Below are positions 1 through 6,718 of a stretch of 64,000 nucleotides of DNA, piece after piece. Below the pieces are notes generated by a model. The model searched no databases, had not been told where the DNA came from, and saw only the letters and a program-made list of their open reading frames with translations. Source of the stretch: Nitrobacter sp051535215. Lineage in GTDB: Bacteria > Pseudomonadota > Alphaproteobacteria > Rhizobiales > Xanthobacteraceae. Position 1 is the first letter of the stretch. Every line of letters begins with the position of its first letter. The position numbers were made by a program, and so were the translations under genes. The stretch is from the NCBI RefSeq assembly GCF_051535215.1, contig NZ_JBPPLY010000003.1, positions 62,001 to 126,000 of the forward strand, read 5' to 3'.

Positions 1-979
1 CTTTTTGGGAGAGCATTCCCCCATTCCTTAGTCGCTCAAATAGATCTCGAAGAATTTCACTTCGAGTATGTTCATTTGGGTCGATGCCTTTTTTTATGTC
101 GCGGAAATCAGGTTCTTCTAGGTCCCAATATGTGCCGCCCTGCGCCTTGGGGACCTCGTTGCAGCCCTGTACAATGACTTCTCCGTTGGTGCTGAAAACC
201 GCTGCACCAACTTGCCTAGAAAGATCGGCAGATCGAAGTGAGGCACTTCGAGCCGCGTACATTCCGTACTCGTCCTTAGATGGAGTTATGTCGTTCCGGC
301 CAAATAGAGCTTGAATAAATCGATTGACAGTCTCTTGCATCCTCTTTGGGTCAAGCCCATCAATAAATACATCGCCAAGGTGAAACGTATCTCGAAGCCG
401 CTGACCGAATTTGTCTCCTTCACTTGCATCACGTTCCATGAGCTTGCTCGCTTCAAAAGCAAGTTCTGATTCTGAGATATTGGTAGAGACCTGCCCCCTT
501 AGTTTTTGAATTAGGCAAGCGCGGCGATCAATTTCCGAAGCGTATGCAGAAACTAGGATAAATTGTCGGCCGTACACCTTGCGCAGCAATTCTACTTCTG
601 CGGGACTTTTCAGTTGGCTGAGCAAATAAGCGGTTTGTGGAATCGGACGTTTTCTTGAATGGCCGAGTTCAATCCGTTTGGTTCGGATAGCTTCCAGGCC
701 GATGCGAGCGAGAACGTCAGGGCGGTTGAACTTCTTTCGTAGTGCGTTCGCGTAGTCGATCTTCCAGTGGTAAAGCTTTAGCGAATCTGATGGTTTGGTC
801 CCAACTCGGCTTTTTACTCGTTCCATCTCTTTGCTGAGCTTTATCGGTTCCGCCCGATAATTCACTTCGGTTAGACATGACTTCAAAGTCGAAAGGATGG
901 TGTCCATATCGACGCCAATGGGACCTGCTGTTGCGAAAATGAGTTCTGGATATTCGAGGGGATCCATTGTTGCCGACAT
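1..979 (-). CDS. Anti-phage dCTP/dCMP deaminase, AvcD/DCD family (partial, C-terminus beyond window)
   Basis: The gene starts with ATG at 979 after a GGAAG ribosome site and stays open for 326 codons to the window edge. The N-terminus holds a degenerate P-loop-like stretch (AGPIGVD, residues 18-24). From about residue 249 follow RSADLSRQVGAAV and then GCNEVPKAQGGTYW (272-285), the hallmark start of the deoxycytidylate-deaminase domain of the AvcD/DCD defence proteins. In that family the enzyme depletes dCTP/dCMP during phage infection. The zinc ligands (H-A-E and P-C-x2-C) should lie beyond the edge, so catalysis cannot be judged here. Base composition is clearly more AT-rich than the neighbours, suggesting transfer. 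An ordinary housekeeping dCMP deaminase is unlikely because of the long N-terminal domain. Confidence 0.85.
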   Translation of the reverse strand, partial: MSATMDPLEYPELIFATAGPIGVDMDTILSTLKSCLTEVNYRAEPIKLSKEMERVKSRVGTKPSDSLKLYHWKIDYANALRKKFNRPDVLARIGLEAIRTKRIELGHSRKRPIPQTAYLLSQLKSPAEVELLRKVYGRQFILVSAYASEIDRRACLIQKLRGQVSTNISESELAFEASKLMERDASEGDKFGQRLRDTFHLGDVFIDGLDPKRMQETVNRFIQALFGRNDITPSKDEYGMYAARSASLRSADLSRQVGAAVFSTNGEVIVQGCNEVPKAQGGTYWDLEEPDFRDIKKGIDPNEHTRSEILRDLFERLRNGGMLSQK

Positions 980-1052
980 AAAACTTCCGTTAATTTGCTA
1001 TAGCTAAGATCACTAAGCGATAAGACGAATCAATCTGGTTTAGGGAGTATCC

Positions 1053-1238
1053 ATGGCTAGGCAGCAAGCAATAGTTCGCCCGGTGGCGTTTAGCCAACTG
1101 GATGAATTGACTCGCGAGATGTCAAAGCTGGCAGTTGTCGTGAATGCCCGATTTGTGGTTGATTCCACTAAGTTGAAAGAGCTTAAGCCATCTGGGCTAA
1201 CCCCAGTAAATCCAAAACGGCGTATAAGTCGTAACTGA
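1053..1238 (+). CDS. Unknown small protein (61 aa) divergent from the deaminase
   Basis: A 61-codon frame with an AGGGAG ribosome site six bases before ATG, followed 20 bases later by an intrinsic terminator. The product is basic, with many Lys and Arg residues towards the C-terminus, and has no signal peptide or membrane segment. I do not recognise a family. It shares the AT-richer composition of the deaminase gene and is separated from it by a 73-bp divergent promoter region, so it probably arrived with it. It could be a partner or regulator of the deaminase, or the transcript itself could matter, because the Vibrio relative is controlled by an RNA antitoxin encoded next to it. Function unknown. 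Confidence 0.55.
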   Translation: MARQQAIVRPVAFSQLDELTREMSKLAVVVNARFVVDSTKLKELKPSGLTPVNPKRRISRN

Positions 1239-1258
1239 CTCCGGAAGATTTCTTGAGG

Positions 1259-1290
1259 AAACCTCGCCGTCTTAAACGACGAGGTTTTTT
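1259..1290 (+). terminator. Intrinsic terminator after the 61-aa gene
   Basis: AAACCTCG (1259-1266) pairs with CGAGGTTT (1280-1287); three more inner pairs form past one mismatch, and TTTTTT ends at 1290. The T-run serves the plus strand. It lies only three bases from the nrdJ stop, so it also marks the border between the AT-rich segment and the core genome. Confidence 0.8.
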
Positions 1291-1293
1291 ATA

Positions 1294-4200
1294 TCACGAA
1301 CACCCCGTCGTGCTGCCGCACGTATCGCATTTCATGCAGGTGCCGTTGCGCACCAGCGTGAAGTTGCCGCACTCCGGGCACATCTCGCCTTCATAGCCTC
1401 GTGCTTTCGCTTCGGCGCGGCGTTCGGCCTTGGTCGGCGCGATTGCCTGCGCGGCAACCTTGCTTCTTTGCTGCTGCTCCAGTCGCTCGGTCGGCGAGAG
1501 ATCGTGTTCGGTCTCCTGCTTCAGCGCAACGGCACCTTCCGTCGTGTCGCCCGCGTGCGAGGAGGAGAGGGCGGTCACCTTGGACCCGCCACGACCTTCT
1601 CCTGCAAGCGGTGAGGGACCAGAAGAGCGCGCGCCGCCTTCGCTGGCAGCGGACGAAGGAGCCGATCCGCGCGGCTCACCGCCGCCGCGCATGACGACGA
1701 GGTTGTCGGTGCGCGAGCGGGTCAGGCCCTTGGAAACGTATCGCGTGGCCTGCTGGCCCTCCGGCTCCTTGCCTTCGGCGACGCCCTTGCCGATGGCGTC
1801 GAAGCCGGACTCGCTTGGATCGACATGGGCGAGATCGAAGCGCGACATGTAGCTGACCGCGAGTTCGCGGAACACATAGTCGAGGATCGAGGTCGCGTAC
1901 TTGATCGAGTCGTTGCCCTGCACGGGTCCCGCGGGCTCGAAGCGGGTGAACGTGAAGGCGTCGACATATTCCTCAAGCGGCACGCCGTATTGCAGACCCA
2001 ATGAAACAGCAATGGCGAAGTTGTTGATGAAGGAGCGCAGCGCCGCGCCTTCCTTGTGCATGTCGATGAAGATCTCGCCCAGTCGTCCGTCATCGTATTC
2101 GCCAGTGCGGAGATAGACCTTGTGTCCGCCGACGACGGCCTTCTGGGTGTAGCCCTTGCGGCGATCGGGCATCTTCTCGCGCTCGCGCATCACGATGATG
2201 CGTTCGACCAGCCGTTCCACCACTTTCTCGGAGACGGCGGCGGCGCGCGCAGCCATCGGCTTCTCCAGCAGCGCCTCGATGGCATCGTCGTCGTCATCGT
2301 CGTCGGCGATGAGTTGCGAGTTGAGTGGCTGCGACAGCTTGGAGCCGTCGCGATAGAGCGCGTTGGCCTTCAGCGCCAGCTTCCAGGACAGCAGGTAGGC
2401 CGACTTGCAGTCTTCCACCGTGGCGTCGTTCGGCATGTTGATGGTTTTGGAAATCGCACCCGAGATGAACGGCTGCGCCGCCGCCATCATGCGGATGTGG
2501 CTTTCCACCGAGAGATAGCGCTTGCCGATCTTGCCGCACGGATTGGCGCAATCGAACACCGCATAGTGCTCTGGTTTGAGATGCGGCGCGCCTTCCACCG
2601 TCATCGCGCCGCAGATGTGCACGTTGGCCGCTTCGATTTCGCGCTTGCTGAAGCCGACCGCCGCGAGCAGGTCGAAAGACGGGGACGCCAGCGCATCGGC
2701 GCCGATGCCGAGCGTGTCGCGGATGAAGTCTTCGCCGAAAGTCCATTTGTTGAAAGCGAACTTGATGTCGAACGCGGTCGGGAGCGCCTTCTCCACTTTC
2801 GCAATAGCCTCGTCGGTGAAATTCTTAGCCTTCAGCGTGGAGACGTTGATGCCCGGCGCGTTGGACAACGAGCCGTGACCGACCGCATAGGCTTCGATCT
2901 CGGCGATCTCGCTCTCGCGATAGCCGAGCGCGCGCAAGGCTTCCGGGACGGCGCGGTTGATGATCTTCCAGTACCCACCGCCCGCGAGCTTCTTGAACTT
3001 CACCAGCGCGAAGTCGGGCTCGATGCCGGTGGTGTCGCAGTCCATGACCAGACCGATGGTGCCGGTCGGCGCCACCACGGTGACCTGCGCGTTGCGGTAG
3101 CCGTGCTGCTCGCCGAGCGCGAGCGCATCATCCCACGCTTTTGTCGCGTGGGCGACGAGGCCGGGCTGCGGGCAGGAGGCATGGTCGAGCGGCACCGCGT
3201 TGACCGACAGCCCTTCGTAGCCGCTGGACTGGCCGTGCGCGGCGCGGCGGTGGTTGCGGATCACGCGCAGCATGTGGCTGGCGTTTTTCTTGTGACCGGG
3301 GAAGGCGCCGAGTTCGCCGGCCATCTCGGCCGAGGTTTTGTAGGCGATGCCGGTCATGATCGCGGTCAGCGCGCCGCACAGCGCGCGGCCTTCCCTCGAG
3401 TCATAGGACAGGCCCATGGTCATCAAGAGGCCGCCGATGTTGGCGAAGCCGAGGCCCAGCGTGCGGAATTCGTAAGACAGCTCCGCGATCGCCTTGGACG
3501 GGAACTGCGCCATCAGCACCGAGATTTCCAGCACCACGGTCCAGAGCCGGCACAGATGCTCATACGCATCAACGTCGAAGCGCTTCGTGGCGACGTCGTA
3601 AAACGTCAGCAGATTGGCGGAGGCGAGGTTGCAGGCAGTGTCGTCGAGGAACATGTATTCCGAGCACGGATTCGAAGCACGGATGTCGCCGGACGCCTTG
3701 CAGGTATGCCAGTCGTTCATCGTGGTGTTGAAGTGCAGGCCGGGATCGGCCGAAGCCCAGGCGGCGTAGCCGATCTTCTCCCAGAGATCGCGCGCCTTCA
3801 GAGTCTTCATGACCTTCTTGCTGGTGCGAGCGGTGAGATTCCAGGTGCCGTCGGTCTCGACCGCGCGCAGGAAGTCATCCCGCAGCGACACCGAGTTGTT
3901 TGAGTTCTGGCCGGAGACGGTGAGATAGGCCTCGCTGTCCCAGTCGGTGTCGTAGACCGGGAAATCGATATCCTTGTAGCCTTGCCTGGCGAACTGGATG
4001 ACGCGCTTGATGTAGTTGTCCGGCACCAGCGCGCGGCGCGCCAGCTTGATCTCCCGACGCAGCGCGGGGTTCTTCTCCGGCAAGAAACAATCATCCCCCG
4101 AGCCCTCGCAGTTGACGCAGGCGCGCATCACCGCCTTGAGGTGCTTCTGGTTGATCCTGGAGCCGGTGACGAGAGCGGCGACCTTCTGCTCCTCGCGCAC

Positions 4201-5091
4201 CTTCCAGTCGATGTACTGCTCGATATCCGGATGATCGGCGTCGACCACAACCATCTTGGCGGCGCGACGGGTGGTGCCGCCAGACTTGATCGCACCCGCG
4301 GCGCGGTCGCCGATCTTGAGAAAGCTCATCAGCCCGGAGGAGCGGCCGCCGCCGGACAGGCGCTCGCCTTCACCGCGCAATCGCGAGAAGTTGGAGCCGG
4401 TGCCGGAGCCGTATTTGAACAGGCGCGCCTCGCGCACCCACAAGTCCATGATGCCGCCTTCGTTGACGAGGTCGTCCTCGATGCCCTGGATGAAGCAGGC
4501 ATGCGGCTGCGGATGCTCATAAGCCGACTTCGACTTCGTCATCTTGCCGGTCTTGAAGTCGACGTAGTGGTGGCCCTGGCCGGGGCCGTCGATGCCATAG
4601 GCCCAGTGCAGGCCGGTGTTGAACCACTGCGGCGAGTTCGGGGCGACCATCTGGCGCGCCAGCATGTAACGCAGCTCGTCATTGAAGGCGCGCGCGTCGT
4701 CTTCCGAACTGAAATAACCGCCCTTCCAGCCCCAATAGGTCCAGCAGCCGGCAAGACGATCGAACACCTGCTTGGACGATGTTTCGCCGCCGAAGCGTTC
4801 GGCCTCGGGCAGGGCGGCGAGCGCGTCCGTGTCGGGCACCGAACGCCACAGCCATGAGGGGACCGTCTCTTCCTCGATTTTCTTCAGGCGTGCGGCAACG
4901 CCTGCTTTCCGGAAATACTTTTGCGCGAGCACGTCGGAGGCGACCTGCGACCAGAATTCGGGCACCTCGACGTTCTCGAGGCGAAACACCACCGAGCCGT
5001 CCGGATTGCGGATCTCGCTCGTTGTCAGCCGGAAATCGATCTCCGCATAGGGTGACTGCTGGTCTCTGGTGTAGCGCCGTTCGAATCTCAT
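1294..5091 (-). CDS. nrdJ: Vitamin B12-dependent class II ribonucleoside-diphosphate reductase
   Basis: Reduces ribonucleotides to deoxyribonucleotides with adenosylcobalamin, without needing oxygen. At 1265 residues it is of the long alphaproteobacterial NrdJ type. Visible signatures are the active-site N-x-C-x-E (NPCSE, about 473-477), APTGTIG near 673, ANPCGK near 848, and a C-terminal cysteine cluster (CPECGN then CMKCDTCGSTTGC) that recycles the active-site disulphide. Two oddities: a run of seven Asp near residue 930, and a low-complexity Gly/Ser/Ala insert around 1130-1190 between the catalytic part and the Cys tail. A long leader with hairpins and an NrdR-like box lies upstream. The start gives the expected N-terminus, though the ribosome site (GGGGCAAGGGAC) is loosely spaced. 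Confidence 0.95.
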   Translation of the reverse strand: MRFERRYTRDQQSPYAEIDFRLTTSEIRNPDGSVVFRLENVEVPEFWSQVASDVLAQKYFRKAGVAARLKKIEEETVPSWLWRSVPDTDALAALPEAERFGGETSSKQVFDRLAGCWTYWGWKGGYFSSEDDARAFNDELRYMLARQMVAPNSPQWFNTGLHWAYGIDGPGQGHHYVDFKTGKMTKSKSAYEHPQPHACFIQGIEDDLVNEGGIMDLWVREARLFKYGSGTGSNFSRLRGEGERLSGGGRSSGLMSFLKIGDRAAGAIKSGGTTRRAAKMVVVDADHPDIEQYIDWKVREEQKVAALVTGSRINQKHLKAVMRACVNCEGSGDDCFLPEKNPALRREIKLARRALVPDNYIKRVIQFARQGYKDIDFPVYDTDWDSEAYLTVSGQNSNNSVSLRDDFLRAVETDGTWNLTARTSKKVMKTLKARDLWEKIGYAAWASADPGLHFNTTMNDWHTCKASGDIRASNPCSEYMFLDDTACNLASANLLTFYDVATKRFDVDAYEHLCRLWTVVLEISVLMAQFPSKAIAELSYEFRTLGLGFANIGGLLMTMGLSYDSREGRALCGALTAIMTGIAYKTSAEMAGELGAFPGHKKNASHMLRVIRNHRRAAHGQSSGYEGLSVNAVPLDHASCPQPGLVAHATKAWDDALALGEQHGYRNAQVTVVAPTGTIGLVMDCDTTGIEPDFALVKFKKLAGGGYWKIINRAVPEALRALGYRESEIAEIEAYAVGHGSLSNAPGINVSTLKAKNFTDEAIAKVEKALPTAFDIKFAFNKWTFGEDFIRDTLGIGADALASPSFDLLAAVGFSKREIEAANVHICGAMTVEGAPHLKPEHYAVFDCANPCGKIGKRYLSVESHIRMMAAAQPFISGAISKTINMPNDATVEDCKSAYLLSWKLALKANALYRDGSKLSQPLNSQLIADDDDDDDAIEALLEKPMAARAAAVSEKVVERLVERIIVMREREKMPDRRKGYTQKAVVGGHKVYLRTGEYDDGRLGEIFIDMHKEGAALRSFINNFAIAVSLGLQYGVPLEEYVDAFTFTRFEPAGPVQGNDSIKYATSILDYVFRELAVSYMSRFDLAHVDPSESGFDAIGKGVAEGKEPEGQQATRYVSKGLTRSRTDNLVVMRGGGEPRGSAPSSAASEGGARSSGPSPLAGEGRGGSKVTALSSSHAGDTTEGAVALKQETEHDLSPTERLEQQQRSKVAAQAIAPTKAERRAEAKARGYEGEMCPECGNFTLVRNGTCMKCDTCGSTTGCS

Positions 5092-5301
5092 GTCCCTTGC
5101 CCCGTCACTGTCCGCGCCGCTTCAGCGGCATCGGCGATTTCCATTCGCGGACTTTTTTGTCCGCAGTTCCGGCCGTGCAATCCTGGCCGTCTGTCCTCTG
5201 GAGCACGAGCAGGGAGGGGCTTGGCCCCGCCACCTATCGTACCCCAACGCCCCACACTGCGATTTGAGCCTTTTGGCTCGTTTTTGACGTCCCCAAACGT
5301 C
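5092..5301 (-). promoter_or_regulatory. Structured 5' leader of nrdJ with five perfect hairpins
   Basis: The stretch upstream of nrdJ contains, in a row, five perfect stem-loops: 5286-5301 (GACGT stem), 5266-5279 (GAGCC stem), 5216-5228 (GGGGC stem), 5147-5164 (six-bp GCGGAC stem with an A6/T6 loop) and 5116-5129 (GCCGC stem), the last about 25 bases before ATG. No gene of convincing quality is present. I searched for the conserved B12-box of cobalamin riboswitches and did not find it. Whether the leader acts as an RNA switch is an inference. The 5266-5285 hairpin followed by T5 could also terminate plus-strand transcription. Confidence 0.45.
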
Positions 5302-5814
5302 TTGTCGCCAACGCAGACACCCCCACGACTCCGTCGCCAAACCGGCCGACGAAGTGTTCATAATGGAACCCTTGAGGGAGGCTCGGCGTGACCCAGTTAC
5401 ATGCGCGTCGAGCAGATCAAACGCTAAGGCAACCCTCTCCACCCAGTCAAGGATTAGTATTCATTTCTCAACGAAACACTAAATATGGTGGAAAGAGAGG
5501 AAAACCAAGGGCTGGCGACGCCTTGGATGAGGTCAAGTATCGGTGAGTCCTCATGGATTCCCAAGCGAAAGAGTCCTTGATGGGCCCTGCAGGAATGAGC
5601 TTCTCACGCTGTTCACAAGGACAACTATTTATTGCCCGCGAGGGGTTGCATTACAGAGACTCGGATCTCGTTTCTCAAGGAGGCAGGTTCACCTTCTGGG
5701 AAGAGCAGAATGGACGCGGTTTGGCGTCGAGTCCGAAGGATTCTCGCCCATGTCGAGTCGGCTGGAGGCGATCCGAATCACTTCGCTTGTTGCAAACGCG
5801 GACTGAAAAAGAAC
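5302..5814. other. Intergenic region without a convincing gene
   Basis: Apart from the NrdR-like site, this stretch holds only overlapping short open frames on the plus strand (for example 5553-5852, 99 codons, with a fair GGTGAG ribosome site). Two or three frames are open at once, none has a recognisable domain, and the 99-codon frame ends inside the terminator stem of the gene on the other strand. It is more AT-rich than average. A small gene or RNA cannot be excluded. Confidence 0.4.
5476..5491. promoter_or_regulatory. NrdR-box-like site upstream of nrdJ
   Basis: ACACTAAATATGGTGG matches 13 of 16 positions of the NrdR consensus (acaCwAtATaTwgtgt). NrdR represses ribonucleotide reductase genes. 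Boxes are usually in pairs about 31 bp apart and I see only one. On the minus strand TTGACT lies about 22 bp downstream, a possible -35 element with a weak TTAGCG 17 bp further. The site is about 385 bp from the nrdJ start, implying a long leader. Confidence 0.5.
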
Positions 5815-5850
5815 CAGAAAAAAGAAAGCGGTGCGCAAAGGCACCGCTTT
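5815..5850 (-). terminator. Intrinsic terminator of the glycine-rich protein gene
   Basis: A ten-bp perfect stem (825-834 with 841-850, AAAGCGGTGC arm, six-base loop) is followed on the minus strand by TTTCTTTTTT. It sits about 90 bases downstream of the stop codon at 5940. Confidence 0.85.
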
Positions 5851-5939
5851 GAGGGGCAGGGGCGTTATACAGGCTCGTTAGAACGCTTCGCTTATTCCAT
5901 CAGAAGCAAAAGTGCTCCAAGCGACGAGCCTAAGCCACG

Positions 5940-6503
5940 TTACGGGCAGGGATGACGCAGACCGTCGTAGCCGAGATAGGTGCCCGAACGCACGTCATAT
6001 GATTTGAACCGCTGCTGACAATACGCGACATCGCCGCTCGGAGCGACTTCATAGGTCGGGCTGTCATCATAGTACCCATAAGAATCATCGTAGTAATACG
6101 GACTGGCGAACGAACTGCCGATCGCCGAGCCTACGATGAAGCCCGGAAAGAAGCCGCCACCATAGTAGCCACCGCCGCGCCAGCGATGGCCTCCGCCGTG
6201 CCAGTGTCCCCCCTGCCAGCCGCCACCGCCGCCAGCCCAATGCCGGCCACCGCCGCCACCGGCCCAATGTCGGCCACCGCCACCGGACCAATTTCCGCCG
6301 CCACCGCCGCCCGGTCGCATGCCCATATGACCACCACCACCACCCCCGCCGCCACCACCACGACCCATATGCCCGCCACCACCGTGGCCGCCACCGCTGC
6401 CTGAGTACTGAAGTATTGTCTGCGCGGAGCTGGGAGAAGTCGTGGCCAGCGGCACTGCAAGCGTAATGACAGCCGCGGCTAGTACTGGTTTGAAACTCAA
6501 CAT
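5940..6503 (-). CDS. Secreted glycine-rich BA14K-like protein
   Basis: About 187 residues from the chosen ATG at 6503, which has GGAG eight bases upstream and directly begins a signal peptide (MLSFKPVLAAAVITLAV, likely cut after SSAQ); the longer frame to 6560 would bury this signal. The middle is an extreme Gly-rich tract with repeated RHWAGGGGG units and His/Trp. A hydrophobic stretch (FIVGSAIGSS) precedes a Tyr/Asp-rich part, and the end (DVAYCQQRFKSYDVRSGTYL then GYDGLRHPCP) fits the BA14K family, known from Brucella as an immunoreactive, lectin-like envelope protein. Likely periplasmic or surface-exposed; function here unknown. Confidence 0.75.
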   Translation of the reverse strand: MLSFKPVLAAAVITLAVPLATTSPSSAQTILQYSGSGGGHGGGGHMGRGGGGGGGGGGHMGMRPGGGGGGNWSGGGGRHWAGGGGGRHWAGGGGGWQGGHWHGGGHRWRGGGYYGGGFFPGFIVGSAIGSSFASPYYYDDSYGYYDDSPTYEVAPSGDVAYCQQRFKSYDVRSGTYLGYDGLRHPCP

Positions 6504-6718
6504 ATTTTCAACTCCGTATGGTGATTCCAGTGTATCAAGCGTTGAATTCCAACGTGGCAATGCAAAGCAAGTTCCGCAATTCGGGGTTACGGAATTGTCA
6601 TCCGGTTTTACTTCCCCCGGACTTTTCGTCGCAGCGAGTGTGAAAGATTTGGGCAGAGTCAGACTGACGGCCTAATACACCCCTCGATAAATCTCACGAA
6701 TCGACCATCGTGATCGCG

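Noticed and set aside
84..314. 76-codon plus-strand frame at the left edge
   Set aside because: Lies antisense within the deaminase gene, whose signature motifs are unmistakable in the other strand.
2056..3903. 615-codon plus-strand frame antisense to nrdJ
   Set aside because: Long antisense frames are a side effect of high GC3 in the real gene; translation is rich in Arg, His and Gln with no domain. The same holds for the long frames opposite mfd (48301-50349), the adaptor gene (33326-35128) and the macroglobulin gene (12201-13664).
5345..5370. GTTC-N6-GAAC as another LexA site near nrdJ
   Set aside because: It is an inverted repeat with six-base spacing; the alphaproteobacterial box is a direct repeat with seven.
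5092..5460. Cobalamin riboswitch before nrdJ
   Set aside because: The conserved B12-box and the GCCACTG segment are not present on the minus strand, although other hairpins are.
5553..5852. 99-codon plus-strand frame between nrdJ and the glycine-rich gene
   Set aside because: Fair ribosome site, but it overlaps two other open frames, lacks any domain, and ends within the terminator stem of the opposite gene.
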